Part shown: piece after piece, positions 53,427-62,839 of the stretch
Position numbering within the stretch: the stretch's first letter is position 1
Layout: every line of letters starts with the position of its first letter
Origin: Flavobacteriaceae bacterium GSB9
Lineage (GTDB): Bacteria; Bacteroidota; Bacteroidia; Flavobacteriales; Flavobacteriaceae
Length of the DNA: 64,000 nucleotides
Reading direction: 5' to 3'
Assembly: GCA_022749295.1 (NCBI GenBank)
Contig: CP062007.1
Location: 2,418,001-2,482,000 of the forward strand
The notes under the pieces: model-generated
What the model was told of the DNA's origin: nothing
Seen by the model: the letters and a program-made list of their open reading frames with translations, nothing else
Databases searched by the model: none
Translations under genes and position numbers: made by a program

Positions 53427-54647
53427 ATGAAGAAAATACTTTATTTTGATAACTGGGATAAAGGGTATAGAAACTTTTTAAGATTAGATCAAGATTTTAA
53501 AGATAAGGGCTATGAAACATTCTTGTTGCACACTTCTTCTTTTATGCTTGATGGAATAGAGAAAGAAAAGCAAATAGACGGTTTAGAATTAAAAGATATT
53601 TCTTTTTATAAGACTAATAGACTAAGAAAAATTATAGAGCGGGAAAACCCAGATATTATTATAATTCTGAATCTATCATTTTTAATAGATAGGGCAATCG
53701 TTAAAATTTGTAAAGATTTAAATATTAAGATTTTTCATTTATCACATGGTAAGTTAATACCAAAGGAGAGCATTGACGTTGTTAGGACTACCGTTCAAAA
53801 TGAGAGTAAAGGAGGATTGTTTTCAAAAATCACCAAAAAGAATATTTTTTCGGCGTATAATTATTTTATTGAATACCCAAGTATTTTGACCTTTTTTAGG
53901 TTTATTATAAGAGCCTATAAAAACCCTATGGAGTATACGTTGTTTCCAAAATACTCAAGGGAGCTTGCGGTTAATAAATCATTAGTGTACTATCCTTCAG
54001 ATTTTGAAATAATGGTAAAGGAATTTGGTTTTCCTGAAGATATGGTTGAAGTTGTAGGAAATCCGGAATTAGATATTTTTTATAATTCAAAATTGTTAAG
54101 TAGGGATATATTTTTGAAAAATCACTTAGAGATTAAATCTAATAAATATGTAGCCTATTTTGATGATGGATTAGCTTTAATTTATGGATGGGATACAAAG
54201 AAGTGGCTGGGTTTTTTAAAAGACCTTAATAATATTTTGAAGAAGGCAGATTTAAAATTAATTGTCAAATTGCATCCGAGAAGAGATATAACCAACTGCC
54301 TTTCATTTTTTGAAGAGCATAAAATAAGGTGCTTTTATGATGTTGATTTTAAAAATTTAATTGAACATTCCTCGTTTGTAATCAGCCATTTTTCATCTGT
54401 AATTATTTATGCTCTTTTATTAAATAAAAAAGTGAAGTCGCCAAGGTGGGGTGTCTCAGAGGGGTTAGAGGAAAAATACCCAAAAGGGGTGGTAACTTAT
54501 TATTATAATAGGATAGATTTTGAAAAGAATTTACTCAATACAGCCATTGATAAGCAATTAATAAAAACCTATCTTTTAAGGTCTGTTGGGAAGGTTGATG
54601 GAAAATCTATTGCTAAAATTGTGAATATTGTCACTAACCAACAATGA
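53427..54647 (+). CDS. unassigned GT-B protein, candidate nonulosonate (sialyl-type) transferase
   Basis: This 406-residue soluble-looking protein lies directly after the CMP-nonulosonate gene. I do not recognise a named family. Two Rossmann-like halves are visible. The C-terminal one carries AYFDDGLAL (acidic DDG at 246-248), VKLHPRRD (HP at 283-284) and VISHFSSVIIYAL (SS at 323-324). These resemble, in order and spacing, the (D/E)(D/E)G, HP and S(S/T) motifs of bacterial sialyltransferases, and also more loosely the CDP-glycerol glycerophosphotransferases. EVVGNPELD (208-216) and HLSHGKL (104-110) are further conserved-looking loops. If it uses a CMP-activated donor it would add the nonulosonate to the repeat unit. 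It is AT-rich like its neighbours and overlaps the flippase gene by 4 bp. Confidence 0.55.
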   Translation: MKKILYFDNWDKGYRNFLRLDQDFKDKGYETFLLHTSSFMLDGIEKEKQIDGLELKDISFYKTNRLRKIIERENPDIIIILNLSFLIDRAIVKICKDLNIKIFHLSHGKLIPKESIDVVRTTVQNESKGGLFSKITKKNIFSAYNYFIEYPSILTFFRFIIRAYKNPMEYTLFPKYSRELAVNKSLVYYPSDFEIMVKEFGFPEDMVEVVGNPELDIFYNSKLLSRDIFLKNHLEIKSNKYVAYFDDGLALIYGWDTKKWLGFLKDLNNILKKADLKLIVKLHPRRDITNCLSFFEEHKIRCFYDVDFKNLIEHSSFVISHFSSVIIYALLLNKKVKSPRWGVSEGLEEKYPKGVVTYYYNRIDFEKNLLNTAIDKQLIKTYLLRSVGKVDGKSIAKIVNIVTNQQ

Positions 54648-55873
54648 TAAAAGGTGGAATAGATAATAATCTTTTAAAATCATTATCCTATATTTTAGTT
54701 TCAGGAGCCTCTAAGGGGCTCAATTATATTATATTATTATTTTTGGCAGTTGGTTCATACTCAGAGCAGTATGTGGCTATTTTGCTGCTATTTTCTTTGG
54801 AACAAATTTTAAGTTTGTTATTGCCATTGAACCAATCAAGCTTAATTTACTCAAAATCCATTCTAAGTTATAAACAAATAACTAATAAGCTGATATCTAG
54901 TTCGGTAATAGTTTCAGTGACTTGTGTGCTTGTTTTTTTTGCTTTAAAAAAATACATTTTTAGTTATTTTGACGTTCATAAAGCAATAATTTTTTTCAGC
55001 TTATTTTTGAGCATGACAATCAACGCTTACTTGAATTACTTAACCAATTATTATAAAATGATTGAAGAGCATGGAAAGGCATTATTAATTCAAGGATTAT
55101 TAATGATTTCTTTTGGATCTATATTAATTCATATTTTAATTGTTGAAGATAAAGTGGTTGCTTTTTTTTGGGGAAAAGCTCTTGGTTTATTGTTAGTTTT
55201 GACATTGGTTAAATTTTTGGGATTAACTAAGTTTAAATTTAAGATAGTTTTTTTAAGCTTAAGTGAGCTTAAACTGGTTTTAAATTTATTTTCTGTTAGT
55301 GCATTAGGTTGGGGTTCTGGGTTAGGTTTTATGAACCTAGCTAAAATGTATTCTACAGCTGAAGAGCTAGTTGAGGTTGGTTATATTTTGAATATTTTCA
55401 ATGTATTTTTACTTGTAAGTATTGGCGTTAATTCAGTGTATGGCCCTTTAATAAAAAAACACGTAATTAAAAATGAACGGGAGAAAGTAATAAAAATAAA
55501 AAATCAAACATTAATGATTTATTTGTTAATTGTCCTGCTTGTAATTGTATTATATATTTTAGTAATAAATTTAGGTTTTCAATTCAATCATAAAATTGAA
55601 CAAGTTTTGTCAATACTTCCTTTTGCGATTTTATTGTTTGTCTTTAATATTTTCCATTGGATTTCGCAGCCCTTTTACATGGTCAACAATAAGTTTAATA
55701 GTTACAACTATTTAAATATACTTTCTTATGTTTTTTGGGTTTTAACAATGATTGTCGGCTTGTATTATGGCTACAGTGATTTTATAGCATTTTTAATGCT
55801 TATTCATTTTATGAAAGGAGCTATGACTTATCTTTACGCAAAAAGGAAGCTAATGACTATTAACATGAAATAA
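54644..55873 (+). CDS. wzx: Wzx-type polysaccharide flippase (MOP superfamily)
   Basis: This 409-residue protein has about twelve hydrophobic helices and very few charged residues. The pattern and context fit a Wzx/O-antigen flippase, which moves undecaprenyl-linked repeat units across the inner membrane. The N-terminal VSGASKGLNYIILLFLAVGS and the FNIFHWISQPFYMVNN segment look like the MOP superfamily. It is slightly short (family mostly 400-480). The start (54644) overlaps the GT-B gene by 4 bp. The region is strongly AT-rich, as is usual for strain-specific wzx/wzy cores. Confidence 0.75.
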   Translation: MIKGGIDNNLLKSLSYILVSGASKGLNYIILLFLAVGSYSEQYVAILLLFSLEQILSLLLPLNQSSLIYSKSILSYKQITNKLISSSVIVSVTCVLVFFALKKYIFSYFDVHKAIIFFSLFLSMTINAYLNYLTNYYKMIEEHGKALLIQGLLMISFGSILIHILIVEDKVVAFFWGKALGLLLVLTLVKFLGLTKFKFKIVFLSLSELKLVLNLFSVSALGWGSGLGFMNLAKMYSTAEELVEVGYILNIFNVFLLVSIGVNSVYGPLIKKHVIKNEREKVIKIKNQTLMIYLLIVLLVIVLYILVINLGFQFNHKIEQVLSILPFAILLFVFNIFHWISQPFYMVNNKFNSYNYLNILSYVFWVLTMIVGLYYGYSDFIAFLMLIHFMKGAMTYLYAKRKLMTINMK

Positions 55874-55880
55874 TTCATTT

Positions 55881-57296
55881 ATGAAGCTTAAAACACTTAC
55901 AATCTTCTTATATTTAATGGTTAGTATTCCTTTATTTTTATTTTTTAAAGCGAATGTATTTGTTTGGTTTTCGTTTTTTATTAATTACTGTTTAATTACT
56001 TACATATCATATTTCCACCTTAACAAAGAAAGAATTTTCTCTCCATTTTTAACGTCATATATAGTTTTCGTTTTTTTATTTTTTATTGTAGCTCCAATAA
56101 TTCAAATAGGAGCAATAGAGTCTATGGGATCAACATTTCCCAATAATTATCCGTATAATGTGAATGAGGTCATTTTCTCAAATTTTTTGATTTTGATTTT
56201 TAACTTGATTTTTTTTATTAGCTATTTATTTTACAAAAAGAGAAAGGAACAAAATTTTGTACAAAAGCCTCAAACAAACACATTCTCTCGACCCTTAGTG
56301 ATGTTAGTTCTTTTCATGGTTTGCTTCGTGATTTGGGCAATTAATTATAGTTACATTATCGATGAGATATCAAAGTCTATATATTCAAAAGAAGCTGAAA
56401 GTATTTCCATTCTTTTAATTAGAAAAAAGGTGCTTTTTTTAATTCCGCTCGGAGCTATTGCGCTTATATTTAGGTACCTAAAGAAAAATCGTAAAATTAC
56501 TACAAATACATTTATCTCATATTTAATGTTGATTATTTTACTCTCATTTTTACTTTTTTTTAAAAACCCATTAACCGAGAAAAGAAATGCACTGGGGCCA
56601 ATTTATATTACTTTGATTTATCTATTTTATCCAAAATTAATCAATACAAATTCTAAATTTTTTCTGTTTTCATTTGTGTCTATGATTATTTTCTTCCCGT
56701 TGGTATCAGCGCTAACCCATGTCGATGCTAACCTTAGTGAAATTATACAACGACCAAACATTATAGTTGAAGACTTCACTAATCATGGAGGTATAGTAAA
56801 TGCCTTTAGCACTTTGCACTATGATGCCTTTCCTAATATTGTAGCAACAGTAAGCTATGTAGGTAAAGAAGGCCTCTCGCTTGGATATCAATTGTTAAGT
56901 GGTTTACTGTTTTTTATACCAAGAAGCTTATGGTCAACTAAGCCCTTATCTACTGGTGAATTTATAGGAAATTTTTTAATGGAAAACCACGAATTTACAT
57001 ATAATAATTTATCAAACCCGTTAGTTTCTGAAGGATATGTAAATTTCGGTATATTAGGAGTGGTTTTAATGTCTATTTTACTTTCTTATGTAGTCGCCAT
57101 ATTTATATCTTGGCTCAAATCTAATGATACTTTAAAGGAAGTTATCGCATTTTATTTTTCAGTTCATTTAATATTTTTGCTTAGAGGAGATTTTGCTAAT
57201 GGGTTTGCATATTTCGTTGGTACCTTTATAGGTGTTTATTTTATACCAAAACTTTTAGAACGAATCATTTTTTTTAGTCTTAAAAAAACAAAATGA
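55881..57296 (+). CDS. wzy: Wzy-type oligosaccharide repeat-unit polymerase
   Basis: This 471-residue membrane protein has about ten to twelve helices and a large periplasmic loop (about 290-370, including RPNIIVEDFTNHGG and FIPRSLWSTKPLSTGEF). The Arg/His-containing loop and the ending GDFANGFAYFVGTF fit O-antigen/capsule polymerases, such as the PF14296-like group. It would join lipid-linked repeat units at the outer face of the inner membrane. It lies 7 bp after the flippase and overlaps the next membrane protein by 4 bp. A gene name is assigned on function only; Wzy proteins share little sequence. Confidence 0.7.
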   Translation: MKLKTLTIFLYLMVSIPLFLFFKANVFVWFSFFINYCLITYISYFHLNKERIFSPFLTSYIVFVFLFFIVAPIIQIGAIESMGSTFPNNYPYNVNEVIFSNFLILIFNLIFFISYLFYKKRKEQNFVQKPQTNTFSRPLVMLVLFMVCFVIWAINYSYIIDEISKSIYSKEAESISILLIRKKVLFLIPLGAIALIFRYLKKNRKITTNTFISYLMLIILLSFLLFFKNPLTEKRNALGPIYITLIYLFYPKLINTNSKFFLFSFVSMIIFFPLVSALTHVDANLSEIIQRPNIIVEDFTNHGGIVNAFSTLHYDAFPNIVATVSYVGKEGLSLGYQLLSGLLFFIPRSLWSTKPLSTGEFIGNFLMENHEFTYNNLSNPLVSEGYVNFGILGVVLMSILLSYVVAIFISWLKSNDTLKEVIAFYFSVHLIFLLRGDFANGFAYFVGTFIGVYFIPKLLERIIFFSLKKTK

Positions 57297-58483
57297 ACCA
57301 GAAGCATTTAACTTTAGCTTTATTTTTAAACGCTAGTATTTTATTGTTTCCTAGCAATTTTAAGTTTTTTCCTGTTGCATTTTTAGGATTGGTAGTTCTG
57401 AAGAATTATAAACAAATAAATTGGAACTATTTGGTTTTAATGTCTATCCCTTATTTGATAATATTATTGGGAGTTCTTCATTCTTCTAATTTAGAGAGAG
57501 CTTTTTCGCAAATTCAAACGGGAGCTTCACTGTTTTTATACCCTTTATGTTTTTCTATGATACCGGCAAAATCATTAAGGAAAATAAAAATAAACAAAAT
57601 TAATAATGCATTTATAGTTTCAATATTTATTTTCACTGCAGTCGTTTTTTTGTATTATCTGATAATAAAGGGGGAGTCTTGGGTGTTTTTGGTGCATCAC
57701 TACATAACATTAATAGACAAACTTATATACGACAAGTATCAAATACATTCATTATATCTGGCCTTATTATTAACGATAAGCATCATTTTAAGCTTAAGAA
57801 TGGCTACAAAAACTAAGAATAAATATACTATATTTTTATATGTTGTGAATGTATTTTATTGTTTGTCATTATTGGCAATAATGAACAAAAGAGCATCTGT
57901 AATTTTAATAATTATAACAAGTTTATTGTTTTTGTTTACTTTAAACAAGAAAATAAAAAAAGTTGCAATTCTTTTTGCTTTTGGGGCAATAGCGTTACTC
58001 TTAGGTTTAGTAGTCTATCTACCAAGATTTAATGGGAATAGTTTTTTAGAGTTTAAAAAAATAGAACAATCAATCAATGACCCCAAAACTTCGATAGGGA
58101 CAAGAGTTGTTTTGAACAAGGCTACTTTAGAGATTTTTAAAAGCAACCCCTTTTTCGGTGTGGGTTCAGGAGATGATAGGGAAATATTATCAGAGTTTAC
58201 GGCTAAATTATCCGACGGAGTTATTAAAAACTACAATTCTCATAATCAATTTAGTAGTTATTTGATTAAAACAGGTGCGTTTGGTCTATGTGTATTTTTG
58301 TTTTATTGTTGCATTCTGTTGAAAATAGCTTTAAAATCAAAGGACATTGTTTTCATTTGTATGTTTATCATTTTTTGTGGAAATATGCTTATTGAAAATA
58401 TCTTAGAGAGGGAGGCTGGTGTATTGGTTTTTTCGTTTTTTATTAATTATTACAGTAGAATATATTATAATGAAAAGAGATAG
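57293..58483 (+). CDS. O-antigen ligase/polymerase (Wzy_C/WaaL-type) membrane protein
   Basis: This 396-residue protein has about eleven hydrophobic helices. The key segment FFGVGSGDDRE followed by NYNSHNQFSSYLIKTGAFGL (about residues 285-322) contains the HNQF-type motif of the PF04932 O-antigen ligase family. Such proteins transfer polysaccharide to lipid A core or another acceptor, or polymerise chains. Having both this and a Wzy-like gene in tandem suggests a division into polymerase and ligase, or two polymerising steps. The overlaps (4 bp upstream, 14 bp downstream) show tight coupling. Confidence 0.8.
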   Translation: MNQKHLTLALFLNASILLFPSNFKFFPVAFLGLVVLKNYKQINWNYLVLMSIPYLIILLGVLHSSNLERAFSQIQTGASLFLYPLCFSMIPAKSLRKIKINKINNAFIVSIFIFTAVVFLYYLIIKGESWVFLVHHYITLIDKLIYDKYQIHSLYLALLLTISIILSLRMATKTKNKYTIFLYVVNVFYCLSLLAIMNKRASVILIIITSLLFLFTLNKKIKKVAILFAFGAIALLLGLVVYLPRFNGNSFLEFKKIEQSINDPKTSIGTRVVLNKATLEIFKSNPFFGVGSGDDREILSEFTAKLSDGVIKNYNSHNQFSSYLIKTGAFGLCVFLFYCCILLKIALKSKDIVFICMFIIFCGNMLIENILEREAGVLVFSFFINYYSRIYYNEKR

Positions 58484-59558
58484 GTTGTTATTAATAGGCC
58501 CGCTACCAGAACCTACAACGGGTGTTTCATTGGCTAACAAAACTGTAGTAGAAGGCCTTAACAAAGATAAAAGCGTTGGTATCGATTTTATCAATACATC
58601 ATACAGTAAATTTGAAGAAAAGTTAGGCGGATTTTCTATATCCAAGGCCTTATATTTTCTAAAGTTAAATCTTTTTGCATACAAAATTTTCAAGGCCAAT
58701 ATTGTTTATATAACTCCAGGGCAAACTTTTTTAGGCGTGGTTAAATACGGACTTTTTATTTCATTAAGCTGGGTGCTGGGCAAAGAGCTTATTGTTCATG
58801 TACATGGTAATTACCTTGGAAAAGAGTTCCAGCAATTAAAGGGGGTAAAGAAACGAGTTTTTAAATGGCTTCTAAGTAAAACAACAAAAGGCATTGTTTT
58901 GTCAGAGTCTTTGGCCGATAATATGTCTCCTTTTATTGAAGATGAGAAAATATATGTATTATATAATTTTGTTGAAGATTACTTGTTTTCAGAAAAAAAA
59001 TGTGATAATAAAGATTTAACTAATAAGCCCAAAATAGTTTTTCTAAGCAATTTAATGAAAGAGAAGGGTATTATTGACTTTTTAGAAGCTCTGAAAATAT
59101 TAGAAGCTGAAGGGTTTGAATATGAAGCAAAAATAGCTGGTAATATTGATGCCCAAAATAAGCAAGAAATAAATCAGTATTTTAAAACTTTAAAGAATAT
59201 TGAATATTGTGGTGTTGTTTCAGGAAAGGAAAAAAAGGACTTATTAAATTGGGGAAATGCGTTTATTCTTCCAACTTATTATGAAATGGAAGGGCAACCA
59301 ATCTCTATATTAGAAGCAATGGCTACAAGAAATATTATACTAACTACTAAACATGCTGGAATACCAGATGTTTTTGAGGAAGGAATAAATGGGTTTTATA
59401 TAGAAAAAAGAAATCCGATGAGCATAGTTTCTACGATAAAAGAAATTGCGACCATGTCCAACTCTAATGAAATCATGGAAAATAATTATCTTATCGCTAG
59501 TAAGTTTTATAGGGTTGAAAACTTTATTGGTAAGCTGTTGAAAATCTTAAGGTCTTAA
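58470..59558 (+). CDS. GT4-family glycosyltransferase
   Basis: The ATG at 58470 gives MKRDRLLLIGPLPEPTTGVSLA, the normal GT-B N-terminus. An in-frame earlier start at 58419 would run 65 bp into the ligase gene and add a hydrophobic stretch. The 362-residue enzyme shows the GT4 donor-binding motif EGQPISILEAMA (E...E pattern, about 289-300), preceded by FILPTYYE. It probably adds one sugar of the repeat unit at the cytoplasmic face. The sugar specificity is unknown. It overlaps the ligase gene by 14 bp. Confidence 0.88.
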   Translation: MKRDRLLLIGPLPEPTTGVSLANKTVVEGLNKDKSVGIDFINTSYSKFEEKLGGFSISKALYFLKLNLFAYKIFKANIVYITPGQTFLGVVKYGLFISLSWVLGKELIVHVHGNYLGKEFQQLKGVKKRVFKWLLSKTTKGIVLSESLADNMSPFIEDEKIYVLYNFVEDYLFSEKKCDNKDLTNKPKIVFLSNLMKEKGIIDFLEALKILEAEGFEYEAKIAGNIDAQNKQEINQYFKTLKNIEYCGVVSGKEKKDLLNWGNAFILPTYYEMEGQPISILEAMATRNIILTTKHAGIPDVFEEGINGFYIEKRNPMSIVSTIKEIATMSNSNEIMENNYLIASKFYRVENFIGKLLKILRS

Positions 59559-59574
59559 CTATTCTATAAATAAA

Positions 59575-60120
59575 ATGCAGAATTTAAGTTTATATCAAAC
59601 CCCAGATAATTTTCGGGGCAAATCAAAAATTACCGTTCAGTTATGGTGGTTAGTCGACGCCTTATTTTTCAGGCCTTCACCACAGGTTTTATATGGTTGG
59701 CGACGTTTCTTGTTAAGATGTTTCGGTGCTAAAATTGGAAAAAAGGTAATAATCAGGCCATCTGCAAAGATTACTTACCCATGGAAGGTTACAATTGGAG
59801 ATTACAGCTGGATTGGTGATGATGTTGTGCTTTACAGCCTAGGTGAAATAGAGATTGGCAAAAACACAGTGATTTCTCAAAAAAGTTATCTTTGCACAGG
59901 TTCACACGATTATACCAAAATAGATTTTCCTATTTACTCAAACAAGATTACTGTAGAAGATGAATGCTGGTTGGCTACAGATGTTTTTGTATCTCCAGGC
60001 ATAACCATTAAAAGCGGAACTGTTGTAGGAGCAAGAAGTACCGTTGTAAAAGATTTGGAGGCTAATTCTGTTTACGCAGGAACGCCGGTAAGGTTTATAA
60101 AGAAAAGAAAAATTGAGTAA
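59575..60120 (+). CDS. WcaF-like sugar O-acetyltransferase (hexapeptide family)
   Basis: This 181-residue left-handed beta-helix protein has hexapeptide repeats in IGKKVIIRPSAKITYPWKV and IGDYSWIGDDVVLYSLG. The conserved catalytic-type His is in CTGSHDYTKIDFP, and a last coil follows in VSPGITIKSGTVVGARS. It matches the colanic-acid WcaF type, which acetylates a sugar of the exopolysaccharide unit with acetyl-CoA. The next gene, a WcaI-like transferase, overlaps by 8 bp, as in colanic-type clusters. Confidence 0.88.
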   Translation: MQNLSLYQTPDNFRGKSKITVQLWWLVDALFFRPSPQVLYGWRRFLLRCFGAKIGKKVIIRPSAKITYPWKVTIGDYSWIGDDVVLYSLGEIEIGKNTVISQKSYLCTGSHDYTKIDFPIYSNKITVEDECWLATDVFVSPGITIKSGTVVGARSTVVKDLEANSVYAGTPVRFIKKRKIE

Positions 60121-61321
60121 AAAAATTGTAATTGTAGGCATTAACTATTACCCCGAAGATAGTGCCATAGGGTTATACACCACCCAGAAAGCAGAATACT
60201 TAATTTCAAAAGGATACGATGTTTCTGTAATAACTGGATTTCCATATTACCCGCAATGGGAAATAGGTGCTGATTATAAGGGTAAGAAATATTTGGTATC
60301 AGAACATATTAATGGTGTTAAAGTTTATAGAAGTAGGCAATATGTGCCTAAAGACCCAACTTTCACAAAAAGAATACTTCATTTAATTAGCTTTACTTTT
60401 GGAAATTTCATCAACTTATTTAAAGTTAACAAACCAGATGTTGTTATTTCTATTGTGCCGTTTACAACATCTGCGCTTTTGGGTTGGTTTCTAAAATTAC
60501 GGTATAAATCTAAGCTGTGGGTACATATACAGGATTTTGAATTTGATGCGGCTATAGATTCTGGATTATTAAGTGGCAATAAAAAATTCATTGTAAAAGG
60601 GCTACTCTGGATTGAGAAAAAAGTACTCTCTAAGGCCGATGTGGTCTCTACCATTAGTTACGGTATGATAGATAAACTGAAATCAAAAACAAATGTCCAG
60701 TCTTATTATCTAACCAACTGGATAGACGTCGCTTTGTTTGATGGTTTAAAAAATAAACGGCACCCTTATTTAGCTTCAAATAGCTTTAAAGTACTCTATT
60801 CGGGCAATATAGGAGCCAAACAAGATTGGGCTTTTTTTATCAATTTTGTAGAAAAATTAAGTAACCTAGAAAATATAGAAGTTATTGTTGTTGGGGAGGG
60901 TGCAGAAAAAGAAAAAGTGGTGGCCATGCTAAAGCAATACCCCTTTGTTAAGCATTATAATCTAGTGCCATTTAAAGAACTTCCTGTTTTATTATCTAGC
61001 GCAGATTTACATGTGTTGTTTCAAAAGCCAGATGTCATAGACACAGTAATGCCCTCAAAATTATTGGGTATGATGGCTAGCGGAAAACCCTCTATTGTGA
61101 CCGGAAATAAGAAAAGTGAAGTGGCTACCGTTCTAGAAGAGTCTGAAGGAGGATATTATTTCGATGGTACCTCAATAGATGAAGTGGTTAGTTGTTTAAA
61201 AGACATCAAAGGAAATGAAAAATTAAGGGAGTCTATTGGTGTGAATGCCAAAAAGTATGTAAAAGAAAAATTTTCTCAAAGCGAGGTTTTAGATAAGTTT
61301 GTAAAAGAATTAGTAAAATAG
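60113..61321 (+). CDS. WcaI-like GT4 glycosyltransferase
   Basis: The start is TTG at 60113 (no ATG is suitable), overlapping the acetyltransferase gene by 8 bp. The 402-residue GT-B enzyme starts KKIVIVGINYYPEDSAIGLY and contains YSGNIGAKQDWAFF. The donor site region is LFQKPDVIDTVMPSKLLGMMASGKP. It is similar to WcaI of colanic-acid clusters (a fucosyltransferase-type enzyme); the local fcl/gmd genes make a GDP-fucose donor plausible. It acts at the cytoplasmic face of the membrane. Confidence 0.85.
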   Translation: MSKKIVIVGINYYPEDSAIGLYTTQKAEYLISKGYDVSVITGFPYYPQWEIGADYKGKKYLVSEHINGVKVYRSRQYVPKDPTFTKRILHLISFTFGNFINLFKVNKPDVVISIVPFTTSALLGWFLKLRYKSKLWVHIQDFEFDAAIDSGLLSGNKKFIVKGLLWIEKKVLSKADVVSTISYGMIDKLKSKTNVQSYYLTNWIDVALFDGLKNKRHPYLASNSFKVLYSGNIGAKQDWAFFINFVEKLSNLENIEVIVVGEGAEKEKVVAMLKQYPFVKHYNLVPFKELPVLLSSADLHVLFQKPDVIDTVMPSKLLGMMASGKPSIVTGNKKSEVATVLEESEGGYYFDGTSIDEVVSCLKDIKGNEKLRESIGVNAKKYVKEKFSQSEVLDKFVKELVK

Positions 61322-61330
61322 GTTTATAAA

Positions 61331-62731
61331 ATGAAAATCAATAACATCTGTTGCATCGGAGCTGGCTACGTTGGCGGGCCAACCATGGCCGTTATTGCAC
61401 AAAAATGCCCCAACATAAAAGTAACCGTCGTCGATATTAACAAATCGCGAATCGCAGCATGGAACGACAACGATTTAACTAAACTCCCCGTTTTTGAACC
61501 TGGTTTAGATAGTATCGTTGAGGAAGCGAGAGGTAGAAACCTCTTTTTTTCAACCGATGTAGATGCGGCTATTGATGAGGCCGATATGATTTTTATTTCG
61601 GTAAACACCCCAACCAAGACCTACGGTAAAGGAAAAGGCATGGCGGCCGATTTAAAATATATCGAGCTTTGTGCCCGTCAAATAGCCAAAGTCGCTAAAG
61701 AAAATAAAATAGTAGTCGAGAAATCTACCCTTCCAGTTCGTACAGCTTCAGCAATAAAGAGTATTTTAGATAATACCGGTAATGGCGTAAAGTTCCAAAT
61801 ACTCTCAAACCCCGAATTTTTAGCCGAAGGCACTGCCGTTTCCGATTTGCTAAACCCCGATCGTGTATTGATAGGAGGAGATGCTGATGAAGCAGGGCAA
61901 CAAGCCATAGGGGCATTAGTGAATATTTACGCAAATTGGGTGCCTCAAGAGCGCATTTTAACCACTAATGTATGGTCTTCTGAACTTTCAAAGCTTACGG
62001 CCAATGCCTTTTTGGCGCAACGTGTGTCGTCCATCAATGCACTGTCTGTAATATGCGAAAAAACGGGTGCTGATGTTAATGAAGTCGCTAAGGCCATTGG
62101 CATGGACTCAAGAATTGGCCCAAAGTTTTTAAAAGCCTCTGTGGGTTTTGGAGGGTCTTGTTTTCAAAAGGATATTCTCAATTTGGTTTATATAGCAAAG
62201 AGCTACGGACTTAACGAAGTGGCCGATTATTGGGAGCAGGTCATTTTAATGAACGATTACCAAAAGAATCGCTTTTCGGATTATATTGTCAGTACCTTAT
62301 ATAATACAGTGTCAGGTAAGAAAATCACCTTTTTTGGTTGGGCCTTTAAGAAGGATACCAACGATACGAGAGAATCAGCAGCAATACAGGTAGCCGACAA
62401 CTTATTAAATGAACAAGCTCACATTTCGGTGTACGATCCTAAAGTAACTTCAGAACGTATATACGCCGATTTAGATTATTTAAATACTAGAGCAGAAGAA
62501 GAAAATAGAGTCTTGCTAACGGTAAAGCAAAATGCGTATGACGCCTGTAAAGATTCGCATGCTATTGCTGTGTTAACAGAATGGGATGAATTTAAAACCT
62601 ACGACTGGAATAAAATTTACCATAACATGTTAAAGCCGGCCTTTGTTTTCGATGGACGAGGTATTTTAGATACCAAAGCTTTAGAAGATATTGGTTTTGT
62701 GTGTTATAGTATTGGAAAAGGTCATGTTTAA
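61331..62731 (+). CDS. ugd: UDP-glucose 6-dehydrogenase (long, eukaryote-like form)
   Basis: This 466-residue enzyme oxidises UDP-glucose twice to UDP-glucuronate with NAD. The NAD motif [14 protein letters not shown], the substrate loop [10 protein letters not shown] and the catalytic Cys in [10 protein letters not shown] (C277) are intact. The C-terminal domain with [16 protein letters not shown] is complete. Its length and motifs resemble the animal/plant-type UGDH, longer than the 390-residue Gram-negative form. The UDP-xylose synthase gene follows after 108 bp, which makes UDP-glucuronate its direct substrate. Confidence 0.96.
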   Translation: MKINNICCIGAGYVGGPTMAVIAQKCPNIKVTVVDINKSRIAAWNDNDLTKLPVFEPGLDSIVEEARGRNLFFSTDVDAAIDEADMIFISVNTPTKTYGKGKGMAADLKYIELCARQIAKVAKENKIVVEKSTLPVRTASAIKSILDNTGNGVKFQILSNPEFLAEGTAVSDLLNPDRVLIGGDADEAGQQAIGALVNIYANWVPQERILTTNVWSSELSKLTANAFLAQRVSSINALSVICEKTGADVNEVAKAIGMDSRIGPKFLKASVGFGGSCFQKDILNLVYIAKSYGLNEVADYWEQVILMNDYQKNRFSDYIVSTLYNTVSGKKITFFGWAFKKDTNDTRESAAIQVADNLLNEQAHISVYDPKVTSERIYADLDYLNTRAEEENRVLLTVKQNAYDACKDSHAIAVLTEWDEFKTYDWNKIYHNMLKPAFVFDGRGILDTKALEDIGFVCYSIGKGHV

Positions 62732-62839
62732 GAAATTAGTGTCAATCAATAATAACATTTGATTATTTTAAAAATCATCCACTATTTAAACTTATTCTTT
62801 TAAATTTGTTTCCAATTAGAGATAACAAAAAAGGAGAAT

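Noticed and set aside
58419-58469. Upstream start for the GT4 gene after the ligase
   Set aside because: It would add a hydrophobic, phenylalanine-rich stretch that is really the ligase coding region in another frame. The ATG at 58470 gives the usual GT-B beginning.
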